From an uncultured Verrucomicrobiota bacterium (GTDB taxonomy: Bacteria; Verrucomicrobiota; Verrucomicrobiae; Opitutales; Opitutaceae): a DNA stretch of 29,169 nucleotides. Below are positions 21,021 to 27,627 of the stretch, piece after piece; position 1 is the stretch's first letter; every line of letters begins with the position of its first letter. The stretch covers positions 1 to 29,169 of the forward strand of contig CAMLQS010000018.1 in the NCBI GenBank assembly GCA_946482165.1, read 5' to 3'. Below the pieces are notes generated by a model that was given only the letters and a program-made list of their open reading frames with translations, made no database searches and had not been told where the DNA came from. A program made the position numbers and the translations under genes.

Positions 21021-21898
21021 GTGGGGAAGCCGGCGAGGAGGAGCGCCACCGAGTTCAGGTTGAAGAGGGCGTGGGCGAGGATCGGCACGGCGGGGTGTCC
21101 GTAGTGCTCGTAGGCGAGGGCCAGAATGACGGCCAGCAGGACAAGCGGAGCGAAGACGGAGAGATAGCCGTGGAGAGCGGCGAAAACGAGGGAGGGCAGG
21201 AGGAGCGCGACGCCGCGGGGCGCGCGCCCGCGCAGCCAACGGAAAAGGCCGATGCGAAAGGCGAGTTCCTCGGTAAGCGGAGCGACGACGATGGCCAGGG
21301 TGACGAGCACGACGAGAGACGGCAGATCGCCGGTCTCGCCAAAGAGACGAACGAGATCCTGGGGCGGCGCCTTGACGCCGCACCATTTGAGGAAGCTTTG
21401 CCAAAGCAGGGAGGTCGGACCGACCACGATCATCGCGACGAGAAAGGTGAAGAAGGCGCCGCGGAGGATACTCGAAAGCGGCAGCGCGACATGGGGCGGC
21501 GTGGGCGTCGAAGGAGCGGGGCGCCGACTCGGACGAAGATGCCAGAACCACGCGTGTCCCAGGCCGGCGAGGATGCCGAACTGAAGCGCCGCGCCGGTGA
21601 AAATATGAAAGGGGCCGGGACGCCCCGGTTCGGGTGGCGGAAGAAAGTAGCCGCACAAGATAACGGCCGCGTATTGGAGGACCAGCGCGCCGCCGAAGGC
21701 GAACGCGATGGCGAGAAACAGTTCGCTGGGGCGGAACTCCGAACGGGTCAGCGGGGCGGGGGCGAGCCCGAGGAATCGGGGGATCAGGAGGCGCCGACGT
21801 AGAATGAGCAGCAGCGTGCCACCGAATAGAAAGGCGCACTCAAGGCCCAAAAGGGAGGTGAGCAGGGGCGTGAAGGCGATGGCGGGATCGGACGGCAC
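21017..21898 (-). CDS. CPBP-family intramembrane metalloprotease-like protein
   Basis: A polytopic membrane protein of about 293 residues with seven to eight hydrophobic helices. It carries the three signatures of the CPBP (CAAX protease and bacteriocin-processing, Rce1-like) family. TEELAFR (EExxxR, Glu210, Glu211, Arg215) comes first. FAALHGY (FxxxH) follows about 25 residues later, and ILAHALFN (HxxxN) lies near the C-terminus. These carry the catalytic and metal residues of the family, so it should be an active intramembrane peptidase; its substrate is unknown. The start is uncertain: no ATG fits downstream of the ppiase terminator, and GTG 21898 (VPSDPAIAFTPLL) is the best in-frame choice. 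It is the first gene of a coupled set with thiL (GTGA overlap) and tsaE. Confidence 0.88.
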   Translation of the reverse strand: MPSDPAIAFTPLLTSLLGLECAFLFGGTLLLILRRRLLIPRFLGLAPAPLTRSEFRPSELFLAIAFAFGGALVLQYAAVILCGYFLPPPEPGRPGPFHIFTGAALQFGILAGLGHAWFWHLRPSRRPAPSTPTPPHVALPLSSILRGAFFTFLVAMIVVGPTSLLWQSFLKWCGVKAPPQDLVRLFGETGDLPSLVVLVTLAIVVAPLTEELAFRIGLFRWLRGRAPRGVALLLPSLVFAALHGYLSVFAPLVLLAVILALAYEHYGHPAVPILAHALFNLNSVALLLAGFPT

Positions 21899-21963
21899 AG
21901 GATGAGGAGCGAAGAGGCCGGGGCGGAGCTTGGCGAGCGCGAGGACGGCGGGCCGCGCGCGTG

Positions 21964-21991
21964 AAAAAGCCCCGGCGGACGGCCGGGGCTT
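21964..21991 (-). terminator. Intrinsic terminator of the peptidyl-prolyl isomerase gene
   Basis: AGCCCCGG (21968-21975) pairs perfectly with CCGGGGCT (21983-21990) around a 7-nt loop. The A-run 21964-21968 gives a U-tract on the minus-strand transcript. It lies 51 nt after the isomerase stop, and the CPBP gene begins beyond it, so that gene probably needs its own promoter. Confidence 0.9.
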
Positions 21992-22041
21992 GGCGACGGA
22001 CGAACGGCTCCGCCGTTCCGTTACATCCGCATGGAGTCCGA

Positions 22042-22542
22042 TCAGGCGGCGACGAAGGCGATCGACTTGATTTCGACGCGCTCGGACGGGGTGCTGCGCT
22101 CGGGGCCGGAGCAAGGCACGTTGGCGATGGCCTCGAGGACATCGTCGCCCTTCACGAGCTGGCCGAAGGCGGTGTATTGGCGGTCGAGGAACTTGGCGTC
22201 GCCGTGGCAGATGAAGAACTGGGACCCGGCGCTGTCGGGGCTGGAGGAGCGGGCCATGGAGAGGACGCCGCGGGTGTGCGCCTTGGTATTGAACTCGGCC
22301 TTGATCTGATAGCCGGGGCCGCCGGTGCCGGGCATGCCTTTGCCGCCGGATTTGGTGTTGGGGCAGCCGCCCTGGATCATGAAGCCCTTGATGATGCGGT
22401 GGAAGGCGGTGCCGTCGTAGAAGCCCTGCTTGGCGAGCTTCTTGAAGTTTTCGACGTGGCCGGGCGCGACGTCGGGCCAAAATTCGAGGGTGAGGTCGCC
22501 CTTGGAGGTGGAGATGACTGCGAGTTCTTTGGTGGTGCTCAT
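22042..22542 (-). CDS. Cyclophilin-type peptidyl-prolyl cis-trans isomerase
   Basis: A 166-residue single-domain cyclophilin that speeds proline isomerisation during protein folding. No signal peptide is present, so it is cytoplasmic (PpiB-like). The active-site residues are present: FHRII (His48, Arg49), FMIQGG (Phe54, Gln57), then GYQIKAEFN. The AGSQFFICHG and YTAFGQLVKGDDVLEAI segments complete the canonical order. Start 22542 (MSTTKELAVISTSKGD) gives the usual short N-terminus. Upstream bases are pyrimidine-rich (CTTTCTTTCATCC), with no Shine-Dalgarno. It is divergent from the cysteine-desulfurase-like gene across 87 bp and is followed by an intrinsic terminator, so it is probably monocistronic. 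Confidence 0.96.
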   Translation of the reverse strand: MSTTKELAVISTSKGDLTLEFWPDVAPGHVENFKKLAKQGFYDGTAFHRIIKGFMIQGGCPNTKSGGKGMPGTGGPGYQIKAEFNTKAHTRGVLSMARSSSPDSAGSQFFICHGDAKFLDRQYTAFGQLVKGDDVLEAIANVPCSGPERSTPSERVEIKSIAFVAA

Positions 22543-22629
22543 GGATGAAAGAAAGCGCGCAGCGTGCCTTCGCGCTTTCGTCCCGCAAGCCCGCGTTGTA
22601 GTTTGCGCGGCTCCGAACATCTCGAGCGC

Positions 22630-23775
22630 ATGCCTTATTTCGACCATAACTCCACCACGCCGCTCGCCGATTGCGCCCGCGAGGCGTGGCTGCGCGTGCA
22701 GGCGGAGAACTGGCACAACCCGTCCAGCCCGACGCGCGGCGGGGCGCGGGCGCGCATCCGGCTGGATTCCTACCATGAGGCGCTTTCGATCCTGCTGGGC
22801 GGGGCGCCCGACGAGTATGTGTTCAACTCCGGCGCCACCGAAGGCGCGCATGCGGTGCTGGCGTATTGGGCGGCGAAGCTCGGGCCGGCCGCGCGGATCG
22901 CGGTCGCCGCGACGGAGCACCCCTGCGTGCTGGCGGCGGCGGGGCGATACTTCGGCGGGCGGATCGATTGGCTCGAGCATGACGCGTCCGGCGTGGTGCC
23001 CGCCGCGAACGTGCGCGCCGCGATCGCCGGCGGCGCGGCGGGGATCGTGGCGATGGCGGCGAACAACGAGACGGGCGTGATCCAGCCATGGCACGAAATC
23101 GCGGCCGCGTGCCGAGCCGCGAACGGCGGAGCGGGCGTGCTTTATCTCTGCGATGCGACCCAGTGGCTCGGAAAACTACCCGGCGCCGGGCTGGGCGATT
23201 GCGGCGCGTGGTTGATCGCGAGCGGGCACAAGTTTGGCGCGCCCAAAGGCGCGGGTTTCGTGAAACTGCCGGCGGGCAAAGCGGAGCCGGATTTTATTTC
23301 GCAGAGCGGAGGCACGCAGGAGGCCGGTCATCGCGCGGGCACGGAAGACGTGGCGGGCGCGGCGGCGCTTTGCGCGGCTCTCGGCGAGTGCGAGCGGACG
23401 CAGGTGATATGGGAGTCGCAGCGCGAAGGCTGGCGAAAGGCCTTCGAGTGCGAGCTGGTTGCGGCGGTCCCGGGAGTGAAGATCGCCGGAGCCGGCGCGG
23501 ACCGGCTTTGGAACACCGTTTTCGCGATGATGCCTCATGGCGAATTTTCCCGCTGGATCGCACGGCTCGACAAACGCGATATCCAAGTGTCGAGCGGCGC
23601 GGCCTGCACGACGCGCAAGGACGGACCGTCGCATGTTTTGGCGGCGCTCGGCGTTCCGGCGGAGGAGGCTCGTCGCGCACTGCGTTTCAGCGCAGGATGG
23701 GGAACGACGGAGGCCGACTGGGCGGCGCTGATCGCGGCGCTGCGGGAGATCGGGCCGGGGCTGGCGGCGGGGTAG
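22630..23775 (+). CDS. Class V aminotransferase-fold cysteine desulfurase (NifS/IscS-like)
   Basis: A 381-residue PLP enzyme. It opens with YFDHNSTTPL, the family start. FNSGATEGAHAVL (about 65-77) is the PLP-binding loop and ATEHPCVL (94-101) carries the expected aromatic-stacking His. ANNETGV follows, then CDATQWLG. SGHKFGAPKG supplies the Schiff-base Lys201. SGGTQEAGHRAGTED is canonical. The sulfur-accepting loop SSGAACTTRKDGPSHVL places catalytic Cys326. All key residues are kept, so it should release sulfur from cysteine for Fe-S or thio-modification pathways. Start 22630 matches family N-termini; the frame is open to 22564 but basic and unlike the family. No iscU, iscA, suf or mnmA gene lies nearby, so its acceptor is unknown. 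Confidence 0.93.
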   Translation: MPYFDHNSTTPLADCAREAWLRVQAENWHNPSSPTRGGARARIRLDSYHEALSILLGGAPDEYVFNSGATEGAHAVLAYWAAKLGPAARIAVAATEHPCVLAAAGRYFGGRIDWLEHDASGVVPAANVRAAIAGGAAGIVAMAANNETGVIQPWHEIAAACRAANGGAGVLYLCDATQWLGKLPGAGLGDCGAWLIASGHKFGAPKGAGFVKLPAGKAEPDFISQSGGTQEAGHRAGTEDVAGAAALCAALGECERTQVIWESQREGWRKAFECELVAAVPGVKIAGAGADRLWNTVFAMMPHGEFSRWIARLDKRDIQVSSGAACTTRKDGPSHVLAALGVPAEEARRALRFSAGWGTTEADWAALIAALREIGPGLAAG

Positions 23776-23889
23776 CGGCAAGGAGGTCCGTTCGAGGAAG
23801 CCGCCGGAGCGAAGACCTTCGAGGGGATTCGTTTCGCCTCGCTGGCGCATCTCGGCGGCGCGGCGCCCTGTTTTTCGCCGGGGGGCGAA

Positions 23890-24804
23890 TCAGCGGCCGG
23901 CGCCGGCCGCGGCGGGCGGAACGGTCCTCCGTATCATGGATACCGATACGGAGAGCTTCTCGGTGTAGGTGCCTTTGAAGACGCCGCGCGTGGGGGTGGC
24001 GTCGAGGTAGTCGCGGCCGGCGGAGACTTTCACGTGGCGCTCGCCGGCGATGCAGTCGTTGGTGGGATCAAGCGGCCACCAGAAGCCGCCGGGAAGGCAT
24101 ACCTCGACCCAGGCGTGGCTTTCGGCGGAGCCGACGAGCGCGGAGGGACCCGGGATGTTTTTCTCGGCGGCGAGGCGCTGGGTTTCGGTCTCGATGTAGC
24201 CGGTGACGTAGCGGGCGGGCAGCTCGGCGGAGCGGAGAATGGCGATCATCACCTGGGCGAAGTCCTGGCAGACGCCGGCCTTCTGGGAAACGACCTGGGT
24301 GACGGGGGTGTCGATGCGCGTGCTTCCGGGTTTGTAGGCGAACTCGGTCTTGAACCAGCGGTTCAGGCGGAGAAGCGCGTCGCCGAGAATGTCGCCCGGG
24401 CGAAAGAACTGGTTGGCGAGCTTATGCACCGGGGCCGACATCGGAATGGCGGGCGAGGGCATGAGATACTCGAAGAGCTCCAGCTTGTTGCCGCGATAGA
24501 TCTGGCGGGCTTCGGAGATGCTGAACGCGAGGGCGCCGGGAGGAGCGGACCAAGGGAGGGTTTCGACTTCGGAGCGGCTATCGAGCACGAGTTCGCCATG
24601 TCGATGGGCGACGGCAAAAGATTCGACGGCGTTGCCGAAGTAGTCGACGTAGCGGCCGGTATGGGATTCGGGGGTGGTGTCGAAGCGGCGGGAGAGCAGA
24701 CGTTGTCGCTCATCCGTCACCGGGGTGAGACGCGCTTCCATGAACGACTCGCTGGCCTCGCCGGCGTATCGGTAGGTGGTGCGGTGGTGGATCTGGAAAA
24801 GCAT
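23890..24804 (-). CDS. Transglutaminase-like cysteine protease
   Basis: A 304-residue protein. The N-terminal domain (residues 1-75; FQIHHRTTYRYAGEASES, EARLTPVTDERQR) is the bacterial transglutaminase-like N-terminal domain. The core catalytic domain has Cys179 in QKAGVCQDFAQ, His230 in SAESHAWVEV and Asp246 in PLDPTND. ARYVTGYIE precedes the histidine as usual. No signal peptide is visible, so it is probably cytoplasmic. Proteins of this type are often encoded beside alpha-E and circularly permuted ATP-grasp proteins, but those genes are not present here. Start 24804 (MLFQIHHRTT) is the family-typical N-terminus. An 80-residue protein gene lies 123 nt upstream on the same strand. Natural substrate unknown. 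Confidence 0.93.
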   Translation of the reverse strand: MLFQIHHRTTYRYAGEASESFMEARLTPVTDERQRLLSRRFDTTPESHTGRYVDYFGNAVESFAVAHRHGELVLDSRSEVETLPWSAPPGALAFSISEARQIYRGNKLELFEYLMPSPAIPMSAPVHKLANQFFRPGDILGDALLRLNRWFKTEFAYKPGSTRIDTPVTQVVSQKAGVCQDFAQVMIAILRSAELPARYVTGYIETETQRLAAEKNIPGPSALVGSAESHAWVEVCLPGGFWWPLDPTNDCIAGERHVKVSAGRDYLDATPTRGVFKGTYTEKLSVSVSMIRRTVPPAAAGAGR

Positions 24805-24927
24805 CGGACGCGAGGTGCGAGAAGAGGGCTGGGGCTGCGCGCGAATGCAAGGCCTGTGCCCGGACAGCGGGAACGGCGGGCGGTTGCGGCAGGCCGGGCG
24901 GCTTTGCGCCACACAGACCGGCCGGGC

Positions 24928-25170
24928 TCAGAGATCGAACCAATAGGTGCGGGCGGCCTCGGGGCCCGGAATGGCGGCGGCCGCGGGAAGCGCTTTTTCG
25001 GGGAGATCGCCGGTGAGCGCGGGCTCGGGCATGAGGCGGAGCAGATCGTGCTCCGGCGCCGGCGTCGGAGCAGCGAACCCGGGGCGCGGGGCGTAGGGCC
25101 AGGCGCGCGGTTGACGGAGACGGCCGAGCGCCTGGGCGAGCGGCGGCAATTGGGCTTCAATGGTGTTCAT
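24928..25170 (-). CDS. Small protein of unknown function upstream of the transglutaminase gene
   Basis: An 80-residue reading frame: MNTIEAQLPPLAQALGRLRQ, then a Pro/Ala-rich middle and a C-terminus ending TYWFDL. It has no signal peptide, membrane segment or known motif. It is supported by its position: it sits after a strong terminator (25252-25282), runs in the same direction as the transglutaminase gene (123 nt spacing), and its start is preceded by the CACCACCCGCC pyrimidine-rich context typical here. An inverted repeat (GGGTGGTG 25174-25181 with CACCACCC 25203-25210) lies just upstream and could fold in the 5' leader. It may be a lineage-specific partner of the protease; coding status is moderately sure. 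Confidence 0.5.
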   Translation of the reverse strand: MNTIEAQLPPLAQALGRLRQPRAWPYAPRPGFAAPTPAPEHDLLRLMPEPALTGDLPEKALPAAAAIPGPEAARTYWFDL

Positions 25171-25251
25171 GGCGGGTGGTGTGTTTGTGGTTGGGAGGAG
25201 ATCACCACCCCCTTCGGCCGGCCCCGGAGACTTGGGTTTTGCCGTAAAAAC

Positions 25252-25282
25252 AAAAACCCCCTCCGGCGGTCACCGGAGGGGG
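25252..25282 (-). terminator. Intrinsic terminator downstream of the coiled-coil/acidic membrane protein gene
   Basis: A perfect 10-bp stem (CCCCCTCCGG 25257-25266 and CCGGAGGGGG 25273-25282) has an A-run at 25252-25256 that becomes the U-tract on the minus strand. It lies 217 nt beyond the stop of the 611-residue protein. The intervening 25302-25498 region has only a doubtful 52-codon frame with a hydrophobic stretch. Confidence 0.92.
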
Positions 25283-25498
25283 CGGAAAGTTGGTTGCTTC
25301 CTCAGAGCCCTCGCGGTGTGCCCGTAACGGACACGGAAACGGCTACGACCACGGATACGACGTGGGCGGCGGCTTTGGAGGAAATGAGGGACGAGAACGT
25401 CACGACGAGCGGAACAAGATGCAGGAGCGAAGCGAGGTCAAGGCGGGAGTCGGATTTCAAGGCGCGGGACCGGCACGTATCAGAAAGACGGCGACGGC

Positions 25499-27334
25499 TC
25501 AGAAGGTGGCGTTGACCTCGTGGTGGTGTCCGGGCTCGAGCGTGACTTCTCCCAGCGCGATGCACTCAAGCTGGTCGTTCTTGTAGAGCTTGGCTTTCAC
25601 CGGGAAGAGGAGCTCCGCGCTTTCCCAACGCCATTTGCCGATGGAGATGAATTGGAGCGGCACGCCTTTGTCGCGTCGGAGGCCGGGGCCGTCGCCGCGG
25701 ATGAAGAGCTTGTTTCCGATGCCGATGTAGGCGGTGGCGATGAGCCGGGTGTAACCGTCGTTGGTGAGCGCGGGTTCGGCGGAAATGGCGGGCGCGGGCT
25801 CGGGATCGAAGGCGAGTTCCGGCGCAGGCGCAGGCTCGGGCTCGGGCGCGGGGGACGTTGAGTCGGCTGGTTCGGCGGGCGCTTCAGGTTCCGTGTCATC
25901 GGCCTTCCCGGTGCTTTCGTTGCCCGCCTCGGTGTCGTCGTCCTCCTCCGCGACTTCGTCCGGATCCTCGTCCGCGTCCACTTCAGCTTCATCTTCTTCG
26001 GCATCGTCCTCTTCGGCGGCATCGGTGTCCGCGTCGTCCGCGTCCTCGATATCGGTGGATTCGCTCTCGGCTTCGGCCTCGGTATCGGAGTCGAGGATCG
26101 CGGCTTCCGCCGCCGAGTCCGGTTCCGTATCGTCGATGAGCGCGGGCACCGCGTCGGGCTCATCCAGGTCGGTGTCGTCGATCAATGTCTCCGCAGCGGG
26201 AGCGGTTTCCAGTGCAGGGGAGGTGTCGGGCGAGGTCGGTTCGGATTGAAGCTCGATCTCGGCGGACGTGGCGTCGTCGAGGGCGGGAAGCGCGGCGGGG
26301 GGAGCAGGCTCGACGATTTCGGCTACAGGAGCTTGGACGGCCTCGGAAGGCACCTCTTGGACAGGTTCTGGCTCGGCCGTCGGCGTCGCTTCCGGTTCGG
26401 GCGCGGGAGCGGGAGCGGGGGCGGACGAGGCAAGGGGGGGCAGAGATTCGCCGGCGGGAGAGGCCTCGGGGTCGAGCAAGGCCGAAACGGATTTTTCCGC
26501 GGGACCGGGGGCGGAAATAACCGGGCGGTAGACCGCGTGGGCGGGGAAGGGGGGATTGGAGGCGGCCTGGGTGGCGAGGTGGGTGACGGCGTCGCGCACG
26601 CCGCGGTCGAAGGCCTGGCGCGCGTCGTTCGTGGCGGCGGCGAGCGCCTGGCCGGCCTGGGTGGCGGCTTCCTCAAGCGCCTTGATGGCGGCGGTGGTTT
26701 CGCGGTGGAGCGTTTCGCTGGCTTGTTTGCCGAAGCTGTCGGCGATTTTGGGAATCTGCGCGACCGCGTGATCGAGGGCCGCGGAGTGTTGCGCGGCGAG
26801 TTTTTCGAGACGCGCGAGGTCGGCGGTGGCGAGGGAGAGCCCCTCGAGGGCGGCGACAAGCTTGGTGGTTTCGGCGGAGCGCAGGGTGTCGAGTTCGTGA
26901 CGCAGGGCGGCGTTCTCCTCGCTGGCCGTGGCGGAGAGCTGTTGTTGCAGGCCGGCAAGCTGCTCTTTAAGCGCCGTAGGGAGCAGTTCGGCGGCTTTCA
27001 GCTGGCGGGCGGAGTTTTCCGCGACGGCGGGCAGGTTCGAGACGGCGATGCTGATTTGCTCGGCGCAGGCGGAGACGGTGCGCGCGAGGGCCTCGATTTG
27101 GTTGGCGCGGTCTTGCAGGGCCTCCTCCTGGCGCCGGGCGTGGTTGACGACGAATGGGTAAAGCAACGCGACGGCGCCGCCTGCGACGCACAGGGCGACG
27201 GCCGCGAGGGAAAGCGGGCTGATCGGAGCGGGGGCGAACCAGCCAATCAATGCGGCCGTGACGACGAGGACGGCGTCGGCCACTATGAATGGAAGAGGGT
27301 TGAGGCGCGGGACTTCCAAGCGAAGCTCGTTCAT
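25499..27334 (-). CDS. Membrane-anchored coiled-coil protein with long acidic linker and conserved C-terminal domain, function unknown
   Basis: A 611-residue protein in four parts. Two adjacent membrane helices form a hairpin (about residues 13-35 and 42-64). Next comes a long Ala/Glu/Gln-rich helical region (about 65-265) with heptad-like spacing, probably a coiled coil. Then comes a disordered Pro/Ala/Glu/Asp linker (about 285-520), strongly acidic in its second half (for example AEEDDAEEDEAEVDADED). Finally there is a compact domain of 86 residues (526-611; YIGIGNKLFIRGDGPGL, FISIGKWRWE, PVKAKLYKND, EVTLEPGHHHEV). That last domain is well ordered and I recall similar sequences in other Verrucomicrobia, but know no function. 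The layout suggests an inner-membrane scaffold with the long part in the cytoplasm. Start 27334 gives the first membrane helix a normal N-terminus. It is divergent from secA (293 bp apart), and the gap shows nothing else but a hairpin. Confidence 0.85.
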   Translation of the reverse strand: MNELRLEVPRLNPLPFIVADAVLVVTAALIGWFAPAPISPLSLAAVALCVAGGAVALLYPFVVNHARRQEEALQDRANQIEALARTVSACAEQISIAVSNLPAVAENSARQLKAAELLPTALKEQLAGLQQQLSATASEENAALRHELDTLRSAETTKLVAALEGLSLATADLARLEKLAAQHSAALDHAVAQIPKIADSFGKQASETLHRETTAAIKALEEAATQAGQALAAATNDARQAFDRGVRDAVTHLATQAASNPPFPAHAVYRPVISAPGPAEKSVSALLDPEASPAGESLPPLASSAPAPAPAPEPEATPTAEPEPVQEVPSEAVQAPVAEIVEPAPPAALPALDDATSAEIELQSEPTSPDTSPALETAPAAETLIDDTDLDEPDAVPALIDDTEPDSAAEAAILDSDTEAEAESESTDIEDADDADTDAAEEDDAEEDEAEVDADEDPDEVAEEDDDTEAGNESTGKADDTEPEAPAEPADSTSPAPEPEPAPAPELAFDPEPAPAISAEPALTNDGYTRLIATAYIGIGNKLFIRGDGPGLRRDKGVPLQFISIGKWRWESAELLFPVKAKLYKNDQLECIALGEVTLEPGHHHEVNATF

Positions 27335-27592
27335 GAAAGAAAGAAGGGGAGGGGAGGCCGAAGCCGTCGACCGGATATGTTCCCCCATGCACTGCGGAAC
27401 AAGGGTGAAAACGCGGGAGGACCACGCGCCGCCGTGCGGTTTCCACGGATGCAGGGGACTGGCGATGGGATTTGCGCCCGAATTCGCCGGAGGTTGCGGG
27501 AGCCGAGGGACGCGGCCTTCGGCCGGTTGCCGGACGATCAAGTCGTGTCGGGTTCCTCACCGATCCCTTGCCCCGCGCTGATTTGCCGTTTG

Positions 27593-27620
27593 CCAACGCT
27601 CCGTGTCGCCCTAGCGTTGG
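27593..27620 (+). promoter_or_regulatory. Hairpin immediately upstream of the secA start codon
   Basis: CCAACGCT (27593-27600) and AGCGTTGG (27613-27620) form a perfect 8-bp stem with a 12-nt loop, ending 7 nt before the secA ATG. It would cover the place where a ribosome-binding site normally lies, and no Shine-Dalgarno is visible. SecA synthesis is known to be translationally controlled in E. coli via SecM; whether this hairpin has a comparable role is speculation. Confidence 0.45.
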
Positions 27621-27627
27621 ACCTTCC

